From: an uncultured Alphaproteobacteria bacterium
Lineage (GTDB): Bacteria; Pseudomonadota; Alphaproteobacteria; UBA8366; JADFVY01
DNA: 39,353 bases
Reading direction: 5' to 3'
Assembly: GCA_947259105.1 (NCBI GenBank)
Contig: CAMYKU010000057.1
Location: 1 to 39,353 of the forward strand
Numbering within the stretch: the first letter of the stretch is position 1; every line of letters starts with the position of its first letter. Shown here piece after piece: positions 25,225-34,285 of this stretch. The notes below the pieces were generated by a model, which had not been told where the DNA came from, did no database searches, and was given only the letters and a program-made list of their open reading frames with translations. A program made the translations under genes and the position numbers.

Positions 25225-25392
25225 TAGCGCGTTGTCCGTTGTGTTGGGTTCGGTTGGACTGGCGCGACCTCATACTTCGAGACGGGCCTTTGGCCCTCCT
25301 CAGCATGAGGCTCCAAGGCTCGTGCGGGCGTCTCGAAGTATGAGGTCGCGCCGCCGCCCGGACCCGATTCCAATTGAACGAACAATGCGCTA
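25225..25392. repeat. MITE-like palindromic element, family A copy 3
   Basis: A 168-bp element with ends TAGCGCGTTGTCCGTT and AACGAACAATGCGCTA (near-perfect inverted repeats of each other). Inner arms are GGCGCGACCTCATACTTCG and its complement, and the core contains CAGCATGAGGCTCCAAGG. This compact copy best defines the element ends. It occupies most of the roughly 330 bp between meaB and the PrpF-family gene; the rest holds only a small palindrome GGTTACAGGTAACC (25203-25216). Confidence 0.82.
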
Positions 25393-25421
25393 AACGACTG
25401 TCGCGGTTGCTACTTACCGCA

Positions 25422-26498
25422 TCATTCCGGAACGAAGACGTGGCCCTCGAAGATGCGGCGCGCGGTGCGCAGGATTTCGGTGCGGCTCACCCGCATACCG
25501 CCCGCGGCGTCCGGCGCCAGTTCGACGGCGACCTGAATCTTGCCCGACGGGTGTTCGATGACGATCGTTCCCGACTCACGGACCGGGCCGCCGAGCACCT
25601 CGGCGGCGACGGTGCCGTCCGTGCAGCAGGCCGTCGCCAGGCAGATGGCGCCGGTCGCCGCGTGCGAGCGATGGCATTCATGGGGAGTCAGGTAGCGCGA
25701 TGTGATCGTGCCGCCCTCGCGCGGCGCCGACAGCAGGCCGATCTTGGGCGTGACGAGGCCCGAGACATCGCCCAACCCCATGCGGCGCCCGGCGTCCAGG
25801 CGCATCCGCTCGACCCGCGCGTACATGTCCCGCATTTTGTCGATGTCCTCGGCTGTCTCGTCGCCGCGCAGGCCCACCGCATCGGCCCGCAGCAGCATCA
25901 TCGGCATGGCATTGTCGATCAGGGTGACCGGGATTCCCCCGATCTCCTCCATACGTTCGCCGGAAGCGAACAAAGCTCCGGTCACCGCGCCTTCGGTGTT
26001 GGTGAACGCCATGCGGATCGGCGCGGCGGTGCCGTTGACGCCGTCGATCGCCTGGCCGCCCTCGTATGTCACCTTGCCGCCGGGGGTTTGTACGGTTTCC
26101 TCGACCAGGGCGCCGGTATTGACGTTGTGGACGCGCACACGGGTTTCGGCGCCCTGCACCGGCACCATGCCTTCCTCGATCGCGAACGGCCCGACGCCGG
26201 ACAGCATGTTGCCGCAGTTCGGTCTGGTGTCGACGATCGCCTCGGTGACCGAGACCTGCGCGAACAGGTAATCGACGTCGGCATCGTCGCGGTCCGACGG
26301 GCCGACGATCGCAACCTTGCTGGTCGGTATATAGGTGCCGCCGATGCCGTCGACCTGCAGCGGGTGCGGCGATCCCATGACCGACAGCAGCACCCGGTCG
26401 CGCTCCGCGGTATCCTGCGGCAGGTCGGACGCCTTGAAATACGGTCCGCGCGAGGTGCCGCCGCGCATGATGACGCAGGGAATACGGCGCGAGGCCAC
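25422..26498 (-). CDS. PrpF/GalD family isomerase (4-oxalomesaconate tautomerase-like)
   Basis: A 358-residue protein with the DUF453/PrpF signature RIPCVIMRGGTSRGPYFKAS at the start, DGIGGTYIPTSKVAIV, NCGNMLSGVGPFAIEEG (with the catalytic-region Cys), and LTPHECHRSHAATGAICLAT followed by VEHPSG-like IEHPSGKIQVAVEL. It resembles P. putida GalD (gallate pathway tautomerase) throughout from memory; PrpF (aconitate isomerase) is the other characterised relative. The GTG start lies 3 bp after the stop of the TcuA-like gene, so the two form one operon. The C-terminus is RRIFEGHVFVPE. Confidence 0.9.
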   Translation of the reverse strand: MASRRIPCVIMRGGTSRGPYFKASDLPQDTAERDRVLLSVMGSPHPLQVDGIGGTYIPTSKVAIVGPSDRDDADVDYLFAQVSVTEAIVDTRPNCGNMLSGVGPFAIEEGMVPVQGAETRVRVHNVNTGALVEETVQTPGGKVTYEGGQAIDGVNGTAAPIRMAFTNTEGAVTGALFASGERMEEIGGIPVTLIDNAMPMMLLRADAVGLRGDETAEDIDKMRDMYARVERMRLDAGRRMGLGDVSGLVTPKIGLLSAPREGGTITSRYLTPHECHRSHAATGAICLATACCTDGTVAAEVLGGPVRESGTIVIEHPSGKIQVAVELAPDAAGGMRVSRTEILRTARRIFEGHVFVPE

Positions 26499-26501
26499 GG
26501 A

Positions 26502-27989
26502 TCAGGTCATCCCCGCCGCCGCGCCGGCGCCCGCGATGCGGCCGAACACGGTGCCCGACATCAGCCCGGTGCCGCCGGGATAATTGAAGCAGAAGATCCC
26601 GCCGACCAGTTCGCCCGCCGCATAAAGCCCCGGAATCGGCGCGAGGTCGGTGTCGATCACCTGTCCCGAGTCCGGGTCGATGCGCAGCCCGCCGAAGGTG
26701 AAGGTGATGCCGCAGGTGATCTGATAGGCCTCGAACGGCGGCTCGTCGATGCGGTTCGCCCAGTTCGATTTCGGCAGCGCCAGCCCGTGCGTGGCCCGGC
26801 CGTCCTTGACGTTGGGGTCGAACGGCGTATCGGTGTCGACGGCGTCGTTGTATGCCGCGATCTCGGACAGAAACCCCTTCGGATCGACACCTTCCAGCTT
26901 GCCGGCCAGGTCCTCCAGGCTGTCCGCGGTGACCTTGGTCACGCGGCGGATCCGGTATTCGTCGCGCAGCAGGTGGATCACCTTGCGGTCGAAGATCTGC
27001 CAGGCGAACTGGTCCGGCTGGTTCAGCACCTCGCGGCCGTACTTGGCGTAGGTGTAATTGCGGAAATCGGCCCCCTCGTCGACGAAGCGCCGTCCATGCG
27101 CGTTGACCAGCAGGCCCCACGGGTAGGAATGCTTCTGGAAATTGTCGCCGACCGTCAAATCGCCGAACTCCGGGGCGTTGTAGTCCCAGCCCACTGCATG
27201 GCAGCCCGACCAGTTGCCGTAGGGCGAGGCGCCGATGTCCAGCGCCATGCGGATGCCGTCGCCGGTGTTGAACCGGGTGCCCCGCACCTTGGCGAGCTCC
27301 CATCCCGGGCCAAGATACCGGGTCCGCCATTCCGGGTTCGATTCGAAGCCGCCACTGGCCAGTACGACGCTTTTGCCGCTTACCTCGTGGACCACGCCGC
27401 CGCTCTTGACCCGGACGCCGGTGACCGCATGGCCGTCGAAAATCAGGTCGACGACCCTTGCGTCGTAGCGGATCTCGATTCCCATGCCTTTGGCAAGCTC
27501 GGTTTCGCGGTCGACCAGCCCCGGGCCGCCACCCCAGGATTCCACCGTCAGCCCGCCCCAGAACTTGAACTTGCCATCGATCTTGAAGGCCTGACGGCCA
27601 TAGATCGGCACGAAGCGCACGCCCTTCTCGCGCAGCCATGTCATGCCCTCGAAGGACTGCCGTACCAGCCGCTCGCACAGCTCCGGGTCGGTGCGGAAGC
27701 GCGTTACCCGGAACATGTCGTCGAAGAACTGGTCGGTGTCGTAGACGCCGAAATCGGTATTGGCGATCTCGTCCCCGGTCAGGTCCGGCATGAGCGCCTT
27801 CAGGTCATCGACGCCGTTATACGCAAAACGTATGGCGCCGGCGGTGAACCGGCTGTTGCCGCCGTTCTCGTCTTCCGGCGCGCGCTCCAGCACCAGCACC
27901 GTCGCGCCCGCCTCGCGGGCCGTCATCGCGGCGCAGAACGCCGCGTTGCCCGCGCCCACGACGATCACGTCGTAGTCCCCAGTTGCCAT
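26502..27989 (-). CDS. TcuA-like FAD-dependent tricarballylate dehydrogenase
   Basis: A 495-residue flavoprotein of the fumarate reductase/succinate dehydrogenase family. The N-terminal FAD motif is DVIVVGAGNAAFCAAMTARE, followed by GGNSRFTAGAIR. The central capping domain includes GGLTVESWGGGPGLVD, and the C-terminal part has TFGGLRIDPDSGQVID, GLYAAGELVGGIFCFNYPGG and SGTVFGRIAG. These match TcuA, which oxidises tricarballylate to cis-aconitate. The iron-sulphur/haem partner TcuB and transporter TcuC are not adjacent; instead a PrpF/GalD-type isomerase follows. The actual substrate may therefore be another tricarboxylate or unsaturated acid. Confidence 0.88.
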   Translation of the reverse strand: MATGDYDVIVVGAGNAAFCAAMTAREAGATVLVLERAPEDENGGNSRFTAGAIRFAYNGVDDLKALMPDLTGDEIANTDFGVYDTDQFFDDMFRVTRFRTDPELCERLVRQSFEGMTWLREKGVRFVPIYGRQAFKIDGKFKFWGGLTVESWGGGPGLVDRETELAKGMGIEIRYDARVVDLIFDGHAVTGVRVKSGGVVHEVSGKSVVLASGGFESNPEWRTRYLGPGWELAKVRGTRFNTGDGIRMALDIGASPYGNWSGCHAVGWDYNAPEFGDLTVGDNFQKHSYPWGLLVNAHGRRFVDEGADFRNYTYAKYGREVLNQPDQFAWQIFDRKVIHLLRDEYRIRRVTKVTADSLEDLAGKLEGVDPKGFLSEIAAYNDAVDTDTPFDPNVKDGRATHGLALPKSNWANRIDEPPFEAYQITCGITFTFGGLRIDPDSGQVIDTDLAPIPGLYAAGELVGGIFCFNYPGGTGLMSGTVFGRIAGAGAAAGMT

Positions 27990-28085
27990 GGCTCCCTTTC
28001 CCCGGGAATCGGCTCAATCCGGCGCCTTGCATGCGCTGCCGGGGCAGATATGTCAAGGCGGTCCGAAATGCCGCCGATTCGTACC

Positions 28086-28115
28086 TTGACGCAGCCCCCC
28101 CCGCTGCACTAAATA
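28086..28115 (+). promoter_or_regulatory. Candidate rpmB promoter
   Basis: TTGACG (28086-28091) and TAAATA (28110-28115) are separated by 18 bp, about 65 bp upstream of the rpmB start. The spacer contains a run of eight C residues. Confidence 0.55.
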
Positions 28116-28179
28116 GGCGCGCCTGCCGGACGAATACGTCGTCCGGCGACAGTGTTTTATTGCCAAGGATATCTGGAAC

Positions 28180-28470
28180 ATGGCCCGACGCTGCATCATT
28201 ACGGGCAAGGGCGTGCAGGCCGGCAACAATGTCAGCCACGCGCACAACAAGACCCGCCGTCGCTTTCTGCCCAACCTGCAGAGGGTCTCGCTGCAGAGCG
28301 AGGCGCTCGGCGAGGCGGTGCGCATGCGCGTGACCACGGCTGCGCTGCGCACCATCGAAAAGAACGGCGGGCTGGACGCCTGGATTCTCGGGACGCCGAA
28401 CCGCAAGCTTTCGATCGAGGCCCGCCGGCTGAAACGCCGGATCGAGCGGAAGGCCGCACCAGCCGCCTGA
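28180..28470 (+). CDS. rpmB: 50S ribosomal protein L28
   Basis: A 96-residue protein with the L28 pattern [36 protein letters not shown], and [20 protein letters not shown]. It is a large-subunit ribosomal protein. The length with a basic C-terminal extension ([15 protein letters not shown]) is normal for Alphaproteobacteria. It has its own likely promoter and a strong terminator, so it is monocistronic; rpmG (L33) is not adjacent, as is usual in this class. Confidence 0.98.
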   Translation: MARRCIITGKGVQAGNNVSHAHNKTRRRFLPNLQRVSLQSEALGEAVRMRVTTAALRTIEKNGGLDAWILGTPNRKLSIEARRLKRRIERKAAPAA

Positions 28471-28496
28471 CGCCCTGAAGCGAAACAATGACCGGG

Positions 28497-28523
28497 AAGC
28501 CCGCGGAATGCCGCGGGCTTTTG
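28497..28523 (+). terminator. Rho-independent terminator of rpmB
   Basis: AAGCCCGCGG (28497-28506) and CCGCGGGCTT (28511-28520) form a perfect ten-base stem with loop AATG, followed by further T residues (GCTTTTG). It is 26 bp after the rpmB stop. Confidence 0.92.
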
Positions 28524-28631
28524 CGTTGCTGCCGCTTGCCGGAAATTGATCCGCAGGCCGATTTTTCACGGAATCTTAGCGGTTCCTGTTGCAGCCTGCC
28601 GGGTTCCATTTCCCTGGCCGCTGGAGTGCGC

Positions 28632-29213
28632 ATGGATTCGGTCAGATTGGCCATCAATCAAAGCCTGTTCGAGGAGTGGGGCACGGACCGCCGAGATGGC
28701 GAGCCGTCCGAGGACTGGCCCTATGTTCTGGAACACTGGGGCAACGCCGAGGGATGGGACGTCTACCGTTTTGACGATAACGGTGTGGACCGCTATGCGG
28801 GCCACGCCGAAGGCGTCGGAGTCATCAGCGGTGCCGTGGCCGGTATGACCCTGCTGGATCTCTGCGACGAGTTCCGCGGCGGCGAGTGGATTCTGGACCG
28901 CCAGCCGGTGGACTTGAACGATGCCGACGCAGACGAGGACACGTCCATTCCGCCGTATGACGAACGGCTGGCGGCGGTCGAAGAGCTGATCCGGGCTGCG
29001 TTTGGCGAGGATGCGGAGTACTGGATTCTGCGCGGCTATTATCTTCGCGAAACCGGGCACTATCTTGCGATCGTGCAGCAGACTCGCGCCGGGGGCGAGA
29101 CCACGGTCGTCGGTACCGGGATCGAACCGGCCACCGCTGACTTCAGAAAGGCCTCGCCGGAACGCCGCCTGGCGATCGCCGTGGCGCGCCATATTATGGA
29201 CGGAACGGGCTGA
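28632..29213 (+). CDS. Acidic hypothetical protein
   Basis: A 193-residue acidic soluble protein starting MDSVRLAINQSLFEEWGTDR at an ATG with CTGGAG upstream. It is rich in Asp, Glu and Trp, with a central stretch DLNDADADEDTSIPPYDERL and a strand-like end RETGHYLAIVQQTRAGGETT. No signal peptide, membrane helix or known catalytic motif is seen, and I do not recognise the family. It starts after the rpmB terminator; the next gene begins 90 bp downstream on the same strand. Confidence 0.7.
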   Translation: MDSVRLAINQSLFEEWGTDRRDGEPSEDWPYVLEHWGNAEGWDVYRFDDNGVDRYAGHAEGVGVISGAVAGMTLLDLCDEFRGGEWILDRQPVDLNDADADEDTSIPPYDERLAAVEELIRAAFGEDAEYWILRGYYLRETGHYLAIVQQTRAGGETTVVGTGIEPATADFRKASPERRLAIAVARHIMDGTG

Positions 29214-29303
29214 TGCCGGGCTCCCGCCTCCTCCGTGTGGCGAGACCCGGCCGGTTGCGGTACTATCGGACCGGCGGGCAGTGTAACCAGACGGGAGAGA
29301 GCC

Positions 29304-30077
29304 GTGTATGCGAGACGGGATGTCCTGAAGGGCATGGCAAGCGCGCCGCTTGCGGGACTTCCGCTGGCGGCGATCCTGGCCGACCCGGAACTGGCCCGGG
29401 CCGCGGCCTCGGGCCTGCACGATTATACGATCAACACGCCCCGGGGCCGGCGGGTCAGCGGGGCGCTGGCGATGCCGGTCGGCGTGCCCGCGCCGACCGT
29501 GGTCCTGATCCACGAGTGGTGGGGCCTCAACGACCAGATCAAGGCGGTGACCGCCGAGTTCGGCAGGCAGGGTTATCTCGCAGTCGCCGTCGACCTGATG
29601 GACGGCGGCGTGGCGACGACAGCGGACGAGGCTCGGGCGCTGACCCGGACGGTGGACCCCGCGGCCGCGACCGATACCCTGGCCGGCTGGATCGAATGGC
29701 TGCGCGTGCACGACGCCTCGAACCGCAAGATCGGCACAGTGGGCTGGTGCTTCGGCGGAGGCTGGTCGCTGAACGCTTCGATCGCAACGCCGGTGGAGGC
29801 GACCGTCATCTATTACGGCCGCGTCACCCGCACGGCGGAAGATCTGAAGAAGCTGAAAGGCCCGGTGCTCGGCCATTTCGGAACGAAGGACAAGTTCATC
29901 GACTCGGCGATGGTGTCGGCGTGGGAAGAGGCGATGGACGCGGCCGGCAAGGCCTATACGACGCACTGGTACGATGCGGACCATGGCTTTGCGAACCCGA
30001 CCAGCGCGCGCTACGACGAAGCGGATGCGCGGTTCGCCTGGGAGCGCACGCTGGCATTCTTCGGCAAGCATCTGTGA
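29304..30077 (+). CDS. Tat-exported dienelactone hydrolase family protein
   Basis: A 257-residue alpha/beta hydrolase starting at GTG (first residues YARRDVLKGM) with GGGAGAG upstream. The twin arginines in RRDVLKG and the following hydrophobic stretch (LAGLPLAAILADPELARAAA) indicate a Tat signal. The catalytic triad of dienelactone hydrolases is visible: Cys149 in GWCFGGGW, Asp196 in GTKDKF and His227 in ADHGFANP. The family hydrolyses lactones or esters; a periplasmic location is inferred. A longer in-frame start at 29235 lacks the Tat-like context. Confidence 0.9.
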   Translation: MYARRDVLKGMASAPLAGLPLAAILADPELARAAASGLHDYTINTPRGRRVSGALAMPVGVPAPTVVLIHEWWGLNDQIKAVTAEFGRQGYLAVAVDLMDGGVATTADEARALTRTVDPAAATDTLAGWIEWLRVHDASNRKIGTVGWCFGGGWSLNASIATPVEATVIYYGRVTRTAEDLKKLKGPVLGHFGTKDKFIDSAMVSAWEEAMDAAGKAYTTHWYDADHGFANPTSARYDEADARFAWERTLAFFGKHL

Positions 30078-30098
30078 CCGGCGGCCGGGGCGGAAAAC

Positions 30099-30635
30099 GT
30101 GCTTAGACGCGTCCTGATCATTGTTGTCGGGCTGGCGGTTGGCGCCGGCGCCGCCCAGGCGCCGGAGTTCATCCAGCAGTATACGCAGCGGCTCGGCGGC
30201 TGGCGGGATGCGTATTACGCGGATGTCCTGGAACTGGACGAGCGCGCCGGGAATCTCGGTCAGACCCGCGACGAATACATCGCCGCATTGCGGGCCAACG
30301 AGGAACCCGAGGCGCGGCAGGAAGGCGAACACTGGGCCATGCGGGTCGTCTACCTGGATGCCCTGGAAAAGGCCTATGGCGATCTGGCCGGGGCGGCGCC
30401 CTGGATGCGCGTTCCGGCTTTCGCCCAACATTACAACGTCGAACTGGCGAGACGCACCTGGAAGGACTTCAAGCCGGCCGTCCCGGCAACGCCGGAAGGC
30501 GCGGCCTACGGCGGTGTCGGGTTTCTCTTCGGTTGGCTGGCGGTGATACTGGCCGGTATGCCCTACCGGGTCTGGCAGGACCGGCGCCGGGGGGCCGCCA
30601 GAAAGAAGAAATTCGACGGCTTCGACCCGGTCTGA
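30099..30635 (+). CDS. DUF2937 family membrane protein
   Basis: A 178-residue protein starting at GTG (LRRVLIIVVGLAVGAGAAQA), with one N-terminal membrane helix, the DUF2937-typical segment APEFIQQYTQRLGGWRDAYY, a helical periplasmic middle, and a second membrane helix near residues 139-160 (YGGVGFLFGWLAVILAGMPY) before a basic tail (RRRGAARKKKF). The family function is unknown. It follows the dienelactone hydrolase by 21 bp and is probably co-transcribed with it. Confidence 0.82.
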   Translation: MLRRVLIIVVGLAVGAGAAQAPEFIQQYTQRLGGWRDAYYADVLELDERAGNLGQTRDEYIAALRANEEPEARQEGEHWAMRVVYLDALEKAYGDLAGAAPWMRVPAFAQHYNVELARRTWKDFKPAVPATPEGAAYGGVGFLFGWLAVILAGMPYRVWQDRRRGAARKKKFDGFDPV

Positions 30636-30724
30636 GTCCGCCTATGGAGACCTTTGTGCGGAAGTGGCCGAGCGGCGCAAGGGCCGTGTTTTCGGAGATG
30701 TCCTGTCCACGCATGCCTCATCCG

Positions 30725-30934
30725 GAGCCTGGGAATCCTTCCGATTATTGCGCCGGCTTTCGCCGGCAACCTTTCAATTTCCACCCCCTCCCCGACCCTC
30801 CCCCATCAAGGGGGAGGGGGAATTTCCGAGCAAAATCAAGCCCTCCCCCTCGATGGGGGAGGGTTGGGAGGGGGTGACGCACAAGCAACTGGCCGGCGAA
30901 AGCCGGCGCAATAATCGGAAGGATTCATAGGCTC
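30725..30934. repeat. MITE-like palindromic element, family B copy 2
   Basis: A 210-bp element with ends GAGCCTGGGAATCCTTCCG and CGGAAGGATTCATAGGCTC, followed by GATTATTGCGCCGGCTTTCG arms that match perfectly, and the C-tract/G-tract core (CCCTCCCCGACCCTCCCCCA and complement). The right flank is TCA but the left is CCG, so the target duplication has decayed or the copy is rearranged. Similarity between the two arms continues outward (CCTCAT ... ATGAGG). Confidence 0.78.
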
Positions 30935-30965
30935 TCAGAGAATGAGGACTGCGTGGAGAAAGTAA

Positions 30966-31226
30966 TACCAAGGAGCGTTGATAATGACCCATTTGATGGT
31001 GCGCGGCGGCCCGCCGGGCAGGCACGGTCCGCAGCGCGATGCTTGCGCATCGGGCAAGGGTCGCAACGCATCCGGTGGGCCGCCGCGCGCCACCGCAGGC
31101 CGGGTTCCCTTGACCGTCCGCTGCGTTGCGGTCCGCTTACGGTGCGCCAGCACCGCTGCGCGAACCGCGCCTGACGGACGGACAAGGGAGCCCGGTCAAA
31201 TGAGTCATTATCAACGCCCCTTGGTA
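30966..31226. mobile_element. MITE, family C
   Basis: A 261-bp element with 31-bp terminal inverted repeats beginning TACCAAGG(A/G)GCGTTGAT (29/31 identical) and flanking TAA...TAA direct repeats (30963-30965, 31227-31229). Two large hairpins lie inside: one with arms GGTGCGCGGCGGCCCGCCGG / CCGGTGGGCCGCCGCGC, and one with arms GCCGGGTTCCCTTGACCGTC / GGACAAGGGAGCCCGG. There is no transposase. It lies 32 bp from family B copy 2; together they fill the 676-bp gap between the DUF2937 and cobT genes, and the remaining sequence shows nothing else. Confidence 0.82.
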
Positions 31227-31311
31227 TAAGGGTCGAAGGCCCGTCTCGATGGGCGATGCCGCGCAGCTGTCTCAAGCGGAACTCGGCGTAAGCCTGAACA
31301 AACTCCGGATC

Positions 31312-33198
31312 CTAATGCCGCCGTCCCATCGCCGCGGGCATGCGGCGCATCGGCGGGGCGCGGCGGCGGGGGCCGGAGTCCTCGTCGAACAGTTCGGTCA
31401 GCTTTTCCATCATGGTGCCGCCGAGCTGCTCGACGTCCATGATGGTTACGGCGCGGCGGTAATAACGGGTGACGTCGTGGCCGATGCCGATGGCGACCAG
31501 TTCGACCGGCGAGCGGGTCTCGATATACTCGATCACGTCCCGCAGGTGGCGCTCCAGATAGTTGCCGGCATTGACCGACAGCGTCGAATCGTCCACCGGC
31601 GCGCCGTCCGAGATGACCATCAGGATGCGGCGCTGTTCGGCGCGGGCGATCAGCCGGTTGTGCGCCCATAGCAGCGCCTCGCCGTCGATATTCTCCTTCA
31701 GCAGCCCCTCGCGCAGCATCAGCCCCAGATTCCTGCGGGCGCGGCGCAGCGGCGCGTCCGCCGTCTTGTAGATGATGTGGCGCAGGTCGTTGAGCCGGCC
31801 GGGATTGCCCGCCTTGCCGTCGGCGATCCATTTCTCGCGGCACTGCCCGCCCTTCCAGGCCCGCGTCGTGAAGCCCAGGATCTCGACCTTGACGCCGCAG
31901 CGCTCCAGCGTGCGCGCCAGGATGTCGGCGCTCATCGCGGCGATCGCGATCGGCCGGCCGCGCATCGAGCCGGAATTGTCGAGCAGCAGCGTTACCACCG
32001 TATCGCGGAACTCGGTGTCGTGCTCCTGCTTGAAGGACAGCGGCGTCAGCGGGTTGGTCACGATGCGGTCGAGCCGCGCCGTGTCGAGCAGGCCTTCCTC
32101 GAGGTTGAACTCCCAGGACCGGGTCTGCTTGGCGAGGAGGCGGCGCTGCAGCTGGTTGGCGAGTTTGCCGATGATGCTCTGCAGATGGCTCAGCTGCTGG
32201 TCCAGCATGTGGCGCAGCCGCGTCAGTTCCTCCGGATCGCACAGGGTTTCCGCGTCGATGATCTCGTCGAACGCCTCGGTAAAGACTTTGTAGAAGGGTT
32301 CGCGCGGCAGGTTCGAAAGGTCGCTGTCGTGCCGCTTCATGCCGGGATCGCCCGGTGTCTCCCCGCCCGGCGCGGACAGCGCCTCGCCTTCGCCGGCCTC
32401 GCCGGCCTCCTGCAGGTCCATATCGCCGGTGTCCGCAGCCAGGCTGTCGGACAGCGCCTGCTCCAGCTTGCCGCTGCCCTCGACCTCATCCGATGCGGTA
32501 TCGGGGCCCTGATCCTCGTCGTCGCCCTCCTCGTCCGTCGTCTCCCCGGCCTCGCCCGGGTCCTCTTCGCCGAGGTCGATATCGAGGTCCGCAATCAACT
32601 TGCGCACCGCCTCGCAATAGGCGGCCTGGTCCTCGACGTTGCGCGCGAGGTCCATCAGCGCGCGTTTCAGCTTCCGGTCGAGCGTCGGATGCCATTTCTC
32701 CCAGGCCTTGCGGGCGGCCGGCGGCGGCGGCGCGCCGGTCAGCGCCTCGCGGGCCATCAGGCGCACGATCTCGGGCATCGTCGCCTCGGTCGTATCCTCG
32801 ATGACGCCGAACCCCTCGCGCCGGTAGCTTTCCTCCAGCGCCGCCGCCAGGTTCTCGGCGACACCGGCCATCGACCGCGCGCCGATCGCTTCGAAGCGCG
32901 CCTGCTCCAGCGCGTCGTACAGCACCGGCGCGACATCGCCGGTCGGCTTGCGCCTTGCGTGCAGGACCTGGTCGTGAAACCTTAGCTTGAGCGCCGCGGC
33001 GTCGGCTTCGCCGCGAACATAGGCGACCTCGTCGGGCGGAAGCTCGCGGCTCGGCAGCGGCACGCGCGCCCGCGGCCCCTCGCCGCCGGACGAATCCGAT
33101 CCATAGGTGAGTTCGGCGTCGTCGCGGCCGGCAATCGCCCGGAAGGCCGCGTTGTTCGCGCGCTTGAAAACGTCGATCCAGGATTCGTTGTCGGCCAT
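31312..33198 (-). CDS. cobT: Aerobic cobaltochelatase subunit CobT
   Basis: A 628-residue subunit of the ATP-dependent cobaltochelatase, which inserts Co2+ into hydrogenobyrinic acid a,c-diamide in aerobic B12 synthesis. The N-terminal part ([20 protein letters not shown]) is followed by a very acidic linker (about residues 215-270, [20 protein letters not shown]) and a C-terminal von Willebrand A domain with the MIDAS motif DNSGS (Asp407, Ser409, Ser411). Later come [20 protein letters not shown] and a basic end ([18 protein letters not shown]). cobS is 21 bp upstream, same operon. The large CobN subunit is not in the window. Confidence 0.97.
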   Translation of the reverse strand: MADNESWIDVFKRANNAAFRAIAGRDDAELTYGSDSSGGEGPRARVPLPSRELPPDEVAYVRGEADAAALKLRFHDQVLHARRKPTGDVAPVLYDALEQARFEAIGARSMAGVAENLAAALEESYRREGFGVIEDTTEATMPEIVRLMAREALTGAPPPPAARKAWEKWHPTLDRKLKRALMDLARNVEDQAAYCEAVRKLIADLDIDLGEEDPGEAGETTDEEGDDEDQGPDTASDEVEGSGKLEQALSDSLAADTGDMDLQEAGEAGEGEALSAPGGETPGDPGMKRHDSDLSNLPREPFYKVFTEAFDEIIDAETLCDPEELTRLRHMLDQQLSHLQSIIGKLANQLQRRLLAKQTRSWEFNLEEGLLDTARLDRIVTNPLTPLSFKQEHDTEFRDTVVTLLLDNSGSMRGRPIAIAAMSADILARTLERCGVKVEILGFTTRAWKGGQCREKWIADGKAGNPGRLNDLRHIIYKTADAPLRRARRNLGLMLREGLLKENIDGEALLWAHNRLIARAEQRRILMVISDGAPVDDSTLSVNAGNYLERHLRDVIEYIETRSPVELVAIGIGHDVTRYYRRAVTIMDVEQLGGTMMEKLTELFDEDSGPRRRAPPMRRMPAAMGRRH

Positions 33199-33219
33199 GC
33201 CGGTCCAGGCTCTTAACTC

Positions 33220-34224
33220 TCAGACCAGCGACGCCTTGACCCCGGATTCGGGCAGGTCCGTGCCGAAACAGCGCTGGTAGTACTCGGCAACGGCGGGGCG
33301 TTCCATCTCGTCGCACTTGTTCAGGAAGGTCACCCGGAACGCGAAGCCGATATCGTCGAACATCTCGGCATTCTCGGCCCAGGTGATCACGGTCCGCGGC
33401 GACATGACGGTGGAGATGTCGCCGTTCATGAAGCCGGCGCGGGTCAGGTCCGCCAGCATGACCATGGCCCCGATCGCCTTGCGGCCGTCGTCGGTATCGT
33501 ATTTCGGCACCTTCGAGAGGACGATGCGCACCTCTTCCTCATGCGGCAGGTAGTTCAGCGTGGTGACGATATTCCAGCGGTCCATCTGACCCTGGTTGAT
33601 CTGCTGCGTGCCGTGATAGAGGCCGGTGGTGTCCCCCAGCCCGACCGTATTGGCGGTGGAGAACAGGCGGAACCAGGGGTGCGGGCGGATCACCCGGCTC
33701 TGGTCGAGCAGCGTCAGCTTGCCCTCGACCTCGAGGATACGCTGGATGACGAACATCACGTCCGGACGCCCGGCATCGTATTCGTCGAAGCACAGCGCGC
33801 AGGGGTTCTGCAGCGCCCAGGGCAGGATGCCCTGGCGGAACTCGGTGATCTGCTGGCCGTCGCGCAGCACGATGGCGTCCTTGCCGATCAGGTCGATCCG
33901 GCTGATATGGCTGTCGAGATTGACCCGCACGCAGGGCCAGTTCAGGCGTGCGGCGACCTGCTCCACATGGGTCGATTTGCCGGTGCCGTGATAGCCCTGG
34001 ATCATGACGCGGCGGTTGTAGGTGAAGCCGGCCAGGATGGCGAGCGTGGTGTCGTGGTCGAAGACATACGCCTCGTCGATTTCCGGAACGTAGTCCGAGA
34101 TGCTGGAGAAGGCGGGAACCTCCATATCGGATTCGATCCCGAAGGTCTGATGCACGGACACCTTTATGTCAGGGGCGTCCAGTTCGTGTGCGCGTTGCGA
34201 GACGTATTCGCTCGATGTCGTCAT
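33220..34224 (-). CDS. cobS: Aerobic cobaltochelatase subunit CobS
   Basis: A 334-residue AAA+ ATPase, motor subunit of cobaltochelatase with CobT and CobN. An N-terminal segment ([20 protein letters not shown]) precedes Walker A GYHGTGKS (77-84), Walker B ALCFDE (143-148), the sensor region [20 protein letters not shown] and the arginine-containing end of the AAA+ lid ([15 protein letters not shown]). Length and motifs are complete. The J-domain protein gene lies 61 bp upstream on the same strand, the usual alphaproteobacterial order. Confidence 0.98.
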   Translation of the reverse strand: MTTSSEYVSQRAHELDAPDIKVSVHQTFGIESDMEVPAFSSISDYVPEIDEAYVFDHDTTLAILAGFTYNRRVMIQGYHGTGKSTHVEQVAARLNWPCVRVNLDSHISRIDLIGKDAIVLRDGQQITEFRQGILPWALQNPCALCFDEYDAGRPDVMFVIQRILEVEGKLTLLDQSRVIRPHPWFRLFSTANTVGLGDTTGLYHGTQQINQGQMDRWNIVTTLNYLPHEEEVRIVLSKVPKYDTDDGRKAIGAMVMLADLTRAGFMNGDISTVMSPRTVITWAENAEMFDDIGFAFRVTFLNKCDEMERPAVAEYYQRCFGTDLPESGVKASLV

Positions 34225-34285
34225 CGGTCAGTTCCAGTTACAGGAAATACGGGCGCCGGGCCGGCCATCCGCCGGTTCGGCCTCG

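Noticed and set aside
25374..28112. A 912-codon open frame antisense to the PrpF-like and TcuA-like genes
   Set aside because: It spans two clearly recognised genes and their junction on the other strand and has no family similarity; it is a GC artefact.
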